Shown here piece by piece: positions 1 through 5,319 of a DNA stretch of 5,476 bases. How positions within the stretch are numbered: the first letter of the stretch is position 1; each line of letters opens with the position of its first letter. The notes under the pieces are model-generated. The model did no database searches, was not told the DNA's origin, and saw nothing but the letters and a program-made list of their open reading frames with translations. A program made the position numbers and the translations under genes. The stretch comes from Bacillota bacterium (GTDB lineage Bacteria > Bacillota_A > Clostridia > Clostridiales > Clostridiaceae): positions 1 through 5,476 of the forward strand of contig JAJXYA010000113.1 in NCBI GenBank assembly GCA_021780795.1, given 5' to 3'.

Positions 1-406
1 AATTTCTGAAATGTTAGTGCTAGGACCAAATAGATATTCAGCATATAATTTTCCTGCATATGCTGCAGTAAGAATGATAAATATTGAAGAAGTTATTACA
101 AGAATGGAGATTATAGTTTCAGCAGTGTTTTTGATAGGTGGATTTGTGAAAATAAGTGTGTGTACCTTAGTTTGTTGCAAAGGAATATCTAGATTATTCT
201 CTTTTGAGGATTATAGGTTTCTGGTAACGCCAATAGGTATACTAATTATTATAACTGCAATTTCTAGCTATGGTAGTATAATGGAAATGTCTCAGTGGAT
301 TAAGGAAACATGGAATTACTATGCTTTGCTATTTCAAGTGGCTTTACCTATTATTATACTTATAGCAGGGGAAATTAAGGTAAGGCATAAAGATAAACTG
401 TTTTAA
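1..406 (+). CDS. Spore germination permease, GerAB/GerKB family (3' part, 5' end outside window)
   Basis: This is the C-terminal part of an integral membrane subunit of a spore germinant receptor. The family (APC-type transporter fold, about 360 residues and 10 helices) sits in the spore inner membrane with GerAA- and GerAC-type partners and takes part in sensing germinant. About 134 codons are visible. The frame is open to the left edge (codons Ile-Ser-Glu precede the first ATG at 11), so that ATG is internal. What supports the call is the block FPAYAAVRMINIEEVITRME, which matches the family pattern of a short loop, 'VR-INI-E-R-E', then a helix ending in FVKI. Three hydrophobic segments follow, roughly at visible residues 36-58, 73-94 and 105-121, and then a basic tail. 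The upstream partner genes expected of such an operon lie outside the window. Nothing follows it on the same strand before the terminator at 462, so it is probably the last gene of its operon. Which germinant it serves cannot be told. Confidence 0.88.
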   Translation, partial: ISEMLVLGPNRYSAYNFPAYAAVRMINIEEVITRMEIIVSAVFLIGGFVKISVCTLVCCKGISRLFSFEDYRFLVTPIGILIIITAISSYGSIMEMSQWIKETWNYYALLFQVALPIIILIAGEIKVRHKDKLF

Positions 407-461
407 TAAAAGTTATTAACAATATTATTTTGTTTTCCTTAAAAATATTATATTATAAATG

Positions 462-498
462 AAAGCACCCTTAGCTTAATTAATCTAAGGGTGCTTTT
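462..498 (+). terminator. Intrinsic terminator after the germination gene, possibly bidirectional
   Basis: A perfect 13-bp stem (arms 462-474 AAAGCACCCTTAG and 485-497) encloses a 10-nt loop. It is followed by an interrupted T-rich run (CTTTTGAGTTTTCATTTTC). It lies 55 bp after the stop of the germination permease and 108 bp beyond the stop of the convergent patatin gene, so it may end transcripts from both sides. The T-run on the + side is broken by GAG and CA, and the - side has only AT-rich sequence. Strength in either direction is therefore uncertain. Confidence 0.8.
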
Positions 499-581
499 GA
501 GTTTTCATTTTCTTCAGCTTTTTTATTAAGGCTTTTCATTATATCCACTACTTTAATTAAGTATTCCTCATCTTTTAATAC
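480..581 (-). pseudogene. Possible remnant of a gene 3' end between the convergent genes
   Basis: On the - strand, positions 581 down to 480 read as 33 sense codons and a stop. They give a Lys/Glu/Leu-rich helical peptide (begins VLKDEEYLIKVVDIM, ends ENENSKAPLD). The composition looks like the C-terminus of a real protein rather than random AT-rich sequence. There is no plausible start codon with a ribosome binding site. Two stop codons (582-587) sit directly upstream in frame, and the last codons run into the terminator stem at 485-497. A shift in the AAAA run near 573-576 would join it to another open stretch (FLEIIRVILNPLISI). The reading frame is the same as that of the patatin gene, so it could also be a lost C-terminal extension. 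It may equally be chance. The rest of 407-605 shows nothing else beyond the terminator. Confidence 0.25.
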
Positions 582-605
582 TTATTAGGGGGTTAAGAAT
601 TACTC

Positions 606-1619
606 TTATAATTTCAAGGAATCACCTCTAAGAATTTGATGTCGCTTATAATTATTATCAAAGTTTTTAAGAAATTCTTTCGCGCAAACTTCACCAGAAT
701 AATATAAATCCATAATTTTTTTATTAGAGATGTTAAAATCTGTGGTTTTAGTATCAAGAGTATTAATTTTTACAGTTCGCAGATAATCCATTTCTCTTAT
801 ATGAATATCATCTTGGGCTTCTAGCATAGTCTCAATAATTGAGCTAGTAAAATTAAAGATATTTGTGATTTTATGTTCTCGTATTTCTTTATTTCCTCCA
901 AGTTTAAAACCAATGGTTGGCCAGCGAGGAATGTGATTTACATCAAAAAGCCAAACTGGATAATTGCTTAAAACACCGCCATCAACAATGAGAGACCTTT
1001 TATTATTATTTACATTATTTAAATTTACAGGTTGAAAAAAATAGGGAATAGATATGCTCATTCTTATTGCCAAACTTACTTGAAGTTCATCAGGATTTAA
1101 TCCGTATTCTGCAATGTCTTCCGGTAGTATAAGCATCTTTCCTTTGCTAATATCTGTTGCTATAATGTGCAGTTTATATTTTCTTTTATATTTATTATTG
1201 TTTAGGAGAATACCATTTTCTTCTGGGATAATCAAATCTCCAAAGGTCACTTTTTTCTTATTTGTAAGCTTAAGTTTATGCGACAGAACTTCATCCATCC
1301 AGTTTTTTAAATAATCACCTTCAAAAATACCTTTTTTAAAAAGTAGATTGCTTATATTAGAGAGTATAGGTAGATTAAAGTGCTTTTTACCAGCAATTTT
1401 CTTATAGTCTAGCTGTAGCATTATTTTTTTGATCTCTTCAGCTGGAAAGCCCGCTGCAACAAGCGTAGCTACAATAGAGCCAGCAGAAGTTCCTGAAACA
1501 TTTCGCCATTCATATCCATTATCCTCAAATATTTTTAAGGCACCTACAAGACCAATGCCTTTAATTCCTCCACCTTCAAAAACTGCATCCGCAAATTTTC
1601 TGTTATTATAAACATCCAC
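606..1619 (-). CDS. Patatin-like phospholipase / acyl hydrolase
   Basis: Predicted cytosolic serine lipid acyl hydrolase of the patatin family (RssA/YlbK type), using a Ser-Asp dyad to hydrolyse acyl esters. The substrate is unknown. All family landmarks are present, numbered from the GTG start: the oxyanion-hole loop GGGIKG (16-21), the nucleophile elbow GTSAGS with Ser45 (43-48), the family block SLAIRMSISIPYFFQPV (182-198), and the catalytic Asp213 in DGG (213-215), followed by LSNYPVWLF. The protein has 337 residues, normal for bacterial members, with no signal peptide or membrane segment. The GTG start at 1619 is preferred because AAAGGGG lies 8 nt upstream and the family domain begins about 10 residues later. 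The in-frame ATG at 1670 has no ribosome binding site and would add a 17-residue extension the family does not need. The gene stands alone, divergent from the 99-aa gene. No strong promoter was found upstream: the best match, a TTTAAC/TATATG pair near 1665-1695 on the - strand, is weak. Confidence 0.92.
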   Translation of the reverse strand: MDVYNNRKFADAVFEGGGIKGIGLVGALKIFEDNGYEWRNVSGTSAGSIVATLVAAGFPAEEIKKIMLQLDYKKIAGKKHFNLPILSNISNLLFKKGIFEGDYLKNWMDEVLSHKLKLTNKKKVTFGDLIIPEENGILLNNNKYKRKYKLHIIATDISKGKMLILPEDIAEYGLNPDELQVSLAIRMSISIPYFFQPVNLNNVNNNKRSLIVDGGVLSNYPVWLFDVNHIPRWPTIGFKLGGNKEIREHKITNIFNFTSSIIETMLEAQDDIHIREMDYLRTVKINTLDTKTTDFNISNKKIMDLYYSGEVCAKEFLKNFDNNYKRHQILRGDSLKL

Positions 1620-1627
1620 ATATATCA

Positions 1628-1634
1628 CCCCTTT
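1628..1634 (-). promoter_or_regulatory. Ribosome binding site fixing the GTG start of the patatin gene
   Basis: AAAGGGG on the - strand is 8 nt upstream of GTG 1619-1617, which is in the patatin frame. It is 6 nt upstream of an overlapping ATG (1621-1619) in a different frame. The site supports a start at 1619 rather than at 1670. The overlapping ATG would give only 25 codons. Confidence 0.7.
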
Positions 1635-1759
1635 ATGAGTAATATATGAATAAGTATATCTGCATGCCATATATTTAAAAAAATTTTAAAGTTAAATAAT
1701 GTTTCCACTTATCTACATATAACTAAACAAAAACTTTTTAAGGGTCTCTTCACATTTTT

Positions 1760-1799
1760 TTTATGAAAAGAATATTATACATTATAATCATTTCATAAA
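1760..1799. promoter_or_regulatory. 40-bp imperfect palindrome containing a -10-like box, upstream of the 99-aa gene
   Basis: The outer arms TTTATGAAA (1760-1768) and TTTCATAAA (1791-1799) are perfect 9-bp inverted repeats. Across the whole 40 bp, 16 of 20 positions of each half are symmetric. A TATAAT hexamer (1783-1788) lies inside the right half, with only a weak -35 candidate 17 bp upstream (TTTATG, 1760-1765). The palindrome ends just before the AAGGGG ribosome binding site of the gene at 1811. The arrangement fits an operator overlapping a promoter. A stem at the 5' end of the message is another possibility. The background is AT-rich, which makes short dyads common, but a 9-bp perfect arm is more than usual. 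Confidence 0.45.
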
Positions 1800-1810
1800 A
1801 GGGGTACTAT

Positions 1811-2110
1811 ATGAAAAAACTAGAAGAATACACACCTTGCGAATTAGCTACTTTAGCAATAGTATTAGCTATTATAATTGCTGGAAAGCTTAATATTGAT
1901 CAACAAAACGTAATAGGTAATTTAGTACTAGGTGTAGGACAGAGTATTTTGATAATAGCAGCTCAGGGTCAATATGTTGAAACACAGAAACAAAATCAAC
2001 TAGGAGATAATGGAAATAGCAAGTCGAGTGGTAGTAATAAAGATTTGCAAAAGCAGATAGACGAACTTAAGGAATATATTAAAAAGTTAGAAGATAATAT
2101 GAGCTGTTAA
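1811..2110 (+). CDS. Small hypothetical protein with hydrophobic helices and coiled-coil tail
   Basis: No function is recognised. The 99-residue product starts MKKLEEYTPCELATL, with AAGGGG 7 nt upstream of the ATG. Residues 10-25 form a hydrophobic helix, and residues 34-51 a second, more amphipathic one (VIGNLVLGVGQSILIIAAQ). The two are separated by a polar turn (LNIDQQN). A Gln/Asn/Gly/Ser-rich linker (52-76) follows, then a short heptad-like coiled coil (Leu79, Ile83, Leu86, Ile90, Leu93). Cysteines lie at 10 and at the very C-terminus (99). The N-terminal half resembles, from memory, small uncharacterised clostridial proteins with a 'Y-x-x-CE' start and a helical pair (DUF6774-like), but this match is uncertain. 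It may be a membrane hairpin or a soluble helical bundle. It is monocistronic: a dyad-containing promoter region lies before it and a terminator starts one base after the stop. Confidence 0.8.
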   Translation: MKKLEEYTPCELATLAIVLAIIIAGKLNIDQQNVIGNLVLGVGQSILIIAAQGQYVETQKQNQLGDNGNSKSSGSNKDLQKQIDELKEYIKKLEDNMSC

Positions 2111-2111
2111 G

Positions 2112-2141
2112 AAAACGCACTGGTTAAAAGGTGCGTTTTTT
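2112..2141 (+). terminator. Intrinsic terminator of the 99-aa gene
   Basis: A 9-bp perfect stem (AAAACGCAC 2112-2120, GTGCGTTTT 2131-2139) encloses a 10-nt loop, with an uninterrupted run of six T (2136-2141). It begins one base after the TAA stop. It separates the small gene from the thiamine promoter, which starts only 6 bp downstream. Confidence 0.92.
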
Positions 2142-2146
2142 ATGAT

Positions 2147-2175
2147 TTGACATTACAAGAAACTTTAGGTAATAT
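2147..2175 (+). promoter_or_regulatory. Vegetative-type promoter of the thiamine unit
   Basis: A perfect -35 hexamer TTGACA (2147-2152) is followed after 17 bp by TAATAT (2170-2175, 4 of 6 matches to TATAAT). Transcription would start near 2182, about 20 nt before the TPP aptamer, which is the normal arrangement for a riboswitch leader. Confidence 0.7.
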
Positions 2176-2204
2176 ATATGTGTAAAGTAATTAAATATTA
2201 AAAA

Positions 2205-2290
2205 CTGGGGGAGTCAATATTTTTGTCTGAGAGGAAACAGTTTAGTTTCGACCCTTATAACCTGAATTGGATAATGCCAACGGAGGGAAA
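2205..2290 (+). ncRNA. TPP riboswitch aptamer (THI box)
   Basis: The conserved THI-box elements occur in order: GGGGGAG (2207-2213), CTGAGA (2227-2232), ACCCTT (2251-2256), CCTGA (2261-2265), GGATAATGCCA (2269-2279) and AGGGAA (2284-2289). P2 forms from the 5' G run with CCC 2252-2254. P3 is short (AGUCAA with UUGUCU, one U-U mismatch). An additional small hairpin GAAAC/GTTTC (2233-2248 region) follows CTGAGA. The P5 stem is UUGG/CCAA in place of the common CUGG/CCAG, a covarying change that supports real folding. P1 is weak or absent by eye. The RNA binds thiamine pyrophosphate and here precedes a transcription terminator, so TPP is expected to repress the four downstream thiamine-uptake genes. 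Confidence 0.96.
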
Positions 2291-2351
2291 ATGTGATTTG
2301 CATTTAGTTTGGAATAAAAACTATATAAATGGTGCAAAGTTATAGGTTATA

Positions 2352-2396
2352 AAACCCTTCGTTCAATTAAGAGCAAAGGGTTTATTTTATTGTTTT
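2352..2396 (+). terminator. Riboswitch expression-platform terminator
   Basis: The arms AAACCCTT (2352-2359) and AAGGGTTT (2376-2383) pair perfectly. The stem extends past one C-A mismatch by four more pairs (GTTC/GAGC, one G-U), closing a 6-nt loop. A T-rich tract follows (2381-2396). It stands 50 nt before the first start codon, so it acts on transcription rather than on ribosome access. Its 5' arm is complementary to the aptamer bases 2279-2287, giving a competing antiterminator. The spacer 2297-2338 can form its own hairpin (TTTGCA/TGCAAA outer arms). Confidence 0.88.
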
Positions 2397-2446
2397 AATT
2401 ACTAAGTTAGTACAAACATAACATAAAGTTTTAAGGAGGAATTGAA

Positions 2447-2737
2447 ATGTCGGTTGTAAATGTAAGTCTTCAAGTTATACCAGTTGTGGCAGAGGAAAGA
2501 ATTTACCCTGTAGTAGACAAAGTTATAGAGTATATTCAAGCTAGTGGAGTAAAATATGAGGTTGGACCAATGGAGACAACTATGGAAGGAGAACTGGATG
2601 AACTTTTAGATATTGTAAAAAAGGCTCAAGAAATTTGTGTGAAGCATGGAGCATCTAGGGTTGTTTCTATGGTTAAAATAGATTATAAAGATGAAGGCGT
2701 GACTATGAATGAAAAAACATATAAATATAGAAAATAA
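2447..2737 (+). CDS. Thiamine-binding protein, MTH1187/YkoF family (DUF77)
   Basis: A 96-residue cytosolic protein of the Thiamine_BP family, a ferredoxin-like alpha/beta fold that oligomerises and binds thiamine or a related ligand. It is not an enzyme as far as is known. Family marks are the first strand VNVSLQVIPV (4-13), the helix from about 20 to 33, then SGVKYEVGPMETTMEGE (33-49, the 'Y-x-x-x-PM-T-x-x-EG' signature), a helix up to about 67, and GASRVVSMVKIDY (68-80, the 'GA-RV---KID' signature). Its length matches single-domain members. YkoF has two such domains. AAGGAGGA lies 6 nt upstream of the ATG. It is the first gene behind the riboswitch and overlaps the permease gene by 29 bp. 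Likely jobs are buffering or delivering thiamine in the cytoplasm, or sensing it for the transporter. Its exact role is not settled in the family. Confidence 0.93.
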   Translation: MSVVNVSLQVIPVVAEERIYPVVDKVIEYIQASGVKYEVGPMETTMEGELDELLDIVKKAQEICVKHGASRVVSMVKIDYKDEGVTMNEKTYKYRK

Positions 2738-3485
2738 ACTTATTCCCATGGTTTTCCAATTGTTAGTTCTTTTTATATGGCAGATATCTATAGATAAATG
2801 GAAGGTTCCACAATACATATTGCCTTCACCAAAAGACATTATTATTACCTTGGTTAATATAGTTCCAAGTATTACTAAGCATATTTATGCAACTTTATAT
2901 GAGGCCTTGGTTGGATTCGTATTATCAATTTTAGTTGCATTGCTTTTAGCTATTTTAATGGATAATGTAAAACTTATAAAAAAGTGTATATATCCAATTT
3001 TAGTAGTATCTCAAACTATTCCTATTATTGCCTTAGCGCCGCTTTTTGTAATATGGTTTGGTTTTGGAATATTGCCTAAGATTATTGTGGTAGTACTAGT
3101 ATGTTTTTTCCCAATAGTTATTAGTTTGATTGATGGCTTAGAATCAGTAGACAAGGATATGATAAATCTTTTAAAGACTATGGGTGCTAGTAAGCTTCAA
3201 ATTTTTACCATGGTGAAGCTTCCAGCCTCTACAGTGAATTTTTTTTCAGGACTTAGAATAGCAGCAACTTATAGTATAATGGGGGCTGTTATTGGAGAGT
3301 GGCTGGGAGGAGATAAGGGCCTTGGGGTATACATGATAAGAGCTAAAAATTCCTATGCCCTTGATAAAGTTTTTGCGGTAATTATAATTATTGTAGTACT
3401 AAGTATGGGGTTATTTGGATTCCTGTACTTATTACAATATTTTTTTACTCCTTGGAGTAGAAATAAAGCAGATAAGAAAAACTAA
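2709..3485 (+). CDS. thiX: ABC transporter permease for thiamine precursor (ThiX-like)
   Basis: A 258-residue inner-membrane permease of the BPD_transp_1 family (SsuC/TauC/ThiX branch), expected to work as a dimer with the ATPase at 4516 and the lipoprotein at 3531. Hydrophobic segments lie at about 14-28, 59-84, 94-117, 121-141, 183-199 and 219-246. The conserved N-terminal motif YILPSP is at 36-41. The cytoplasmic EAA loop, which docks the ATPase, is around 145-175 (LLKTMGASKLQIFTMVKLPA, with the invariant Gly159). GEWLGGDKGLG (196-206) is typical of this branch. The start at 2709 overlaps the end of the thiamine-binding protein gene. GAAGG (2693-2697) lies 11 nt upstream, so translation is probably coupled. 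Assignment to thiamine rather than sulfonate transport rests on the riboswitch and neighbours, because permeases of this branch look alike. Confidence 0.92.
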   Translation: MKKHINIENKLIPMVFQLLVLFIWQISIDKWKVPQYILPSPKDIIITLVNIVPSITKHIYATLYEALVGFVLSILVALLLAILMDNVKLIKKCIYPILVVSQTIPIIALAPLFVIWFGFGILPKIIVVVLVCFFPIVISLIDGLESVDKDMINLLKTMGASKLQIFTMVKLPASTVNFFSGLRIAATYSIMGAVIGEWLGGDKGLGVYMIRAKNSYALDKVFAVIIIIVVLSMGLFGFLYLLQYFFTPWSRNKADKKN

Positions 3486-3530
3486 ATTTATTAAATATTA
3501 ACGATTAAATATTTTATTTGGAGGTACATT

Positions 3531-4535
3531 ATGCTAAAGAAAGCAATTTCATTATTATTAACAGTTTCAATGACTGCAGTTTTATTTGTGGGTTGTGGTA
3601 CAAAGAAAGAAGCTGTAAAGAAGGTAGAAGCTTTAAAAAAGGTTACAGTTATTTTAGATTGGGTACCAAACACTAATCATACTGGTCTATATGTAGCAAA
3701 AGACAATGGATATTTTAAAGAAGAAGGTCTTGATGTGGAGATTATTCAACCAGCAGAAGGAAGTACCTCAAGTTTAATTGCTGCAGGTAAAGGGGATTTT
3801 GGTATAAGCTATCAAGAAGATGTAACCTATGCTAGAACCGCTAAAGACCCACTTCCAATAAAGGCTATAGCTACAATTATTCAACATAATACTTCTGGTT
3901 TTGCAGCACCTGTGGGAAAAAACATTAAATCTCCTAAGGATTTTGAAGGTAAAACCTATGGTGGATGGGGTTCTCCTTCAGAAACTGCAATATTAAAAGC
4001 ACTTATGGAAAAAGATAATGCTGATTTTTCAAAACTAAAAATGGTGGATGCAGGGTCAGAAGATTTCTTTGCTGTAACTAAGAAAAATATTGACTTTGAA
4101 TGGATATTTTATGGATGGACAGGAATAGAAGCTAAACTTAAAAATATACCTATAAACTATATTGATATTGGAAAACTAAATCCGGATTTAGATTATTATA
4201 CTCCAGTAATTATCGCTAATGAAAATAAATTAAAAGAGAATCCGGAGCTAGCAAAGAAATTTTTAAAAGCTGTTACAAAAGGATATGAATATTGCATGGA
4301 AAAACCTGAGGAAAGTGCCAAAATTTTATTGAAGAATGCACCAGAGACAGATGCAACTCTTGCTATAGAAAGTCAAAAATATTTAAAGAATCAGTATAAA
4401 GCAGAGTCTAAAAGATGGGGTGAAATGAAAGAATCAGTTTGGAATAATTACACCAAATTTCTTTTAGATAGAAAGCTTATAGGAAAAGATATGAAAGCAA
4501 GTGAGGCGTTTACTAATGAGTACTTACCAGACTAG
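3531..4535 (+). CDS. thiY: Thiamine-precursor-binding lipoprotein, NMT1/THI5-like (ThiY)
   Basis: A 334-residue substrate-binding lipoprotein of the ABC importer. In ThiY of related systems the ligand is a formylaminopyrimidine salvage precursor of HMP. The exact ligand here is inferred. The signal peptide has KK at 3-4, a hydrophobic core at 6-20 and a lipobox-like FVGC with Cys22 as the lipid anchor (Phe at -3 is less usual than Leu). A Lys/Glu-rich linker follows, then the NMT1 domain from about 38. Its motifs are [21 protein letters not shown] (42-62, the family hallmark), [11 protein letters not shown] (86-96), YGGWGSPSE (143-151) and FEWIFYGW (189-196). All the Trp/Asn/His/Glu positions associated with pyrimidine binding appear to be kept. 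The Cys-rich motif of the fungal THI5 enzyme is absent, which fits a binding protein. GGAGG lies 6 nt before the ATG. The gene follows the permease after 45 bp and overlaps the ATPase gene. Confidence 0.93.
   Translation: MLKKAISLLLTVSMTAVLFVGCGTKKEAVKKVEALKKVTVILDWVPNTNHTGLYVAKDNGYFKEEGLDVEIIQPAEGSTSSLIAAGKGDFGISYQEDVTYARTAKDPLPIKAIATIIQHNTSGFAAPVGKNIKSPKDFEGKTYGGWGSPSETAILKALMEKDNADFSKLKMVDAGSEDFFAVTKKNIDFEWIFYGWTGIEAKLKNIPINYIDIGKLNPDLDYYTPVIIANENKLKENPELAKKFLKAVTKGYEYCMEKPEESAKILLKNAPETDATLAIESQKYLKNQYKAESKRWGEMKESVWNNYTKFLLDRKLIGKDMKASEAFTNEYLPD
3609..3644 (+). repeat. 18-bp tandem duplication in the lipoprotein linker
   Basis: Two adjacent 18-bp units (3609-3626 and 3627-3644) agree at 15 of 18 positions and encode EAVKKV followed by EALKKV. 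They fall in the flexible linker between the lipidated Cys22 and the binding domain, where a length change is harmless. The likely origin is slippage followed by drift. Confidence 0.6.
4503..4506 (+). promoter_or_regulatory. Ribosome binding site fixing the ATPase start at 4516
   Basis: GAGG (4503-4506) lies 9 nt before ATG 4516. The earlier in-frame GTG at 4501 overlaps this site and has no Shine-Dalgarno sequence of its own, so 4516 is the better start. Confidence 0.7.
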
Positions 4536-5271
4536 TAAGGAAAAATTGAGGATATTAAATATTAAAAAAAATTTTGGAAGCATGAATATAATAAATGATG
4601 TTTCTTTTTATGCTAAGGAGAATGAGTTTATAAGTTTACTAGGGCCAAGTGGCAGTGGTAAAAGTACAATTTTTAATATTATATCAGGTCTTTTACCTCA
4701 AGAATCAGGTGAAATTATAATTGATGGAGAAGAATGCTCTGGTAAGCTTAGAAAAGTAAGCTATATGCATCAAAAGGACTTACTGCTTCCGTGGAAAAAT
4801 ATTGTAGATAATGCTACTCTGTCTCTTATCATAAGAGGAAAAACTAAAAAAGAGGCAAGAGCTATGGTACTTGGTCACTTTAAAACCTTTGGACTCGAAG
4901 GTTTTGAATATAAATATCCTTTTCAGCTTTCAGGAGGTATGAAGCAGAGAGCTGCATTACTTAGAACATATATGTCATCAGCTGATATTATGCTACTGGA
5001 TGAACCTTTTGGTGCACTTGATGCAATTACTAGGTCAAAGATGCACTATTGGCTTTTAGACGTGATTAAAGAACTAAAAGCTACTATTATCTTTATAACT
5101 CATGACATTGAAGAAGCAATATTCTTATCAGATAGAATTTATGTATTATCAGACAAACCAGCAACTATAAAAAAAGAAATAATTGTTGATTTACCTAAAA
5201 ATAGAACTAAGGATATAATTACATCAGAAAAATTCAATGAAATAAAAAGAAGTATTTTACAAACATTATAA
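4516..5271 (+). CDS. thiZ: ABC transporter ATP-binding protein (ThiZ-like)
   Basis: A 251-residue cytoplasmic ATPase that powers the importer formed with the permease and lipoprotein upstream. All nucleotide-binding motifs are intact: Walker [10 protein letters not shown] (43-51), Q-loop Gln86 in [10 protein letters not shown] (84-93), signature LSGGMKQR (138-145), Walker B IMLLDEP with catalytic Glu163 (158-164), D-loop GALD (166-169) and switch His196 in THD. The LLPW motif after the Q-loop is typical of the SsuB/TauB/ThiZ branch. The length is normal for that branch. The chosen ATG overlaps the end of the lipoprotein gene by 20 bp and has GAGG 9 nt upstream, so translation is likely coupled. 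It is the last gene of the unit, and its TAA stop lies inside the terminator stem. Substrate assignment comes from context. Confidence 0.94.
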   Translation: MSTYQTSKEKLRILNIKKNFGSMNIINDVSFYAKENEFISLLGPSGSGKSTIFNIISGLLPQESGEIIIDGEECSGKLRKVSYMHQKDLLLPWKNIVDNATLSLIIRGKTKKEARAMVLGHFKTFGLEGFEYKYPFQLSGGMKQRAALLRTYMSSADIMLLDEPFGALDAITRSKMHYWLLDVIKELKATIIFITHDIEEAIFLSDRIYVLSDKPATIKKEIIVDLPKNRTKDIITSEKFNEIKRSILQTL

Positions 5272-5319
5272 ATAAAACACTCAGCTTAAAAATAATTAAG
5301 TTGGGTGTTTTATTTATAA
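5266..5319 (+). terminator. Terminator of the thiamine unit
   Basis: A 24-bp stem (arms 5266-5289 and 5296-5319) has two G-U pairs and a 6-nt A-rich loop. The T-rich GTGTTTTATTT is the distal part of the right arm, so in practice the shorter GC-containing core (AACACTCAGCTTAA with TTAAGTTGGGTGTT) is the terminator stem and the TTTTATTT is its U-tract. The matching A-rich left side makes it a candidate for termination on both strands. The ATPase stop codon (5269-5271) lies within the left arm. Confidence 0.88.

Noticed and set aside
1114..1314. Open frame on the + strand inside the patatin gene
   Set aside because: It is antisense to well-supported patatin sequence, has no ribosome binding site, and its composition mirrors the real gene.
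1429..1611. Open frame on the + strand opposite the patatin active-site region
   Set aside because: It is the antisense shadow of the conserved GGGIKG/GTSAGS region and lacks start signals.
1620..1670. ATG 1670 as start of the patatin gene
   Set aside because: There is no Shine-Dalgarno sequence, and the added 17 residues are not part of the family domain. The AAAGGGG at 1628-1634 points to GTG 1619.
2606..2839. Open frame on the - strand across the thiamine-binding protein/permease junction
   Set aside because: It overlaps two confident genes on the other strand and has no ribosome binding site or recognisable domain.
3490..3513. Direct repeat ATTAAATATT twice in the permease-lipoprotein gap
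   Set aside because: It is a pure A/T 10-mer in very AT-rich spacer, so chance is a sufficient explanation. No terminator or promoter is seen in this 45-bp gap.
3491..3673. Open frame on the - strand over the lipoprotein gene start
   Set aside because: It lies opposite the signal peptide and ribosome binding site of a confident gene, so it is a shadow.
4501..4515. GTG 4501 as start of the ATPase gene
   Set aside because: It overlaps the GAGG site that serves ATG 4516 and has no ribosome binding site of its own. The family domain does not need the extra five residues.
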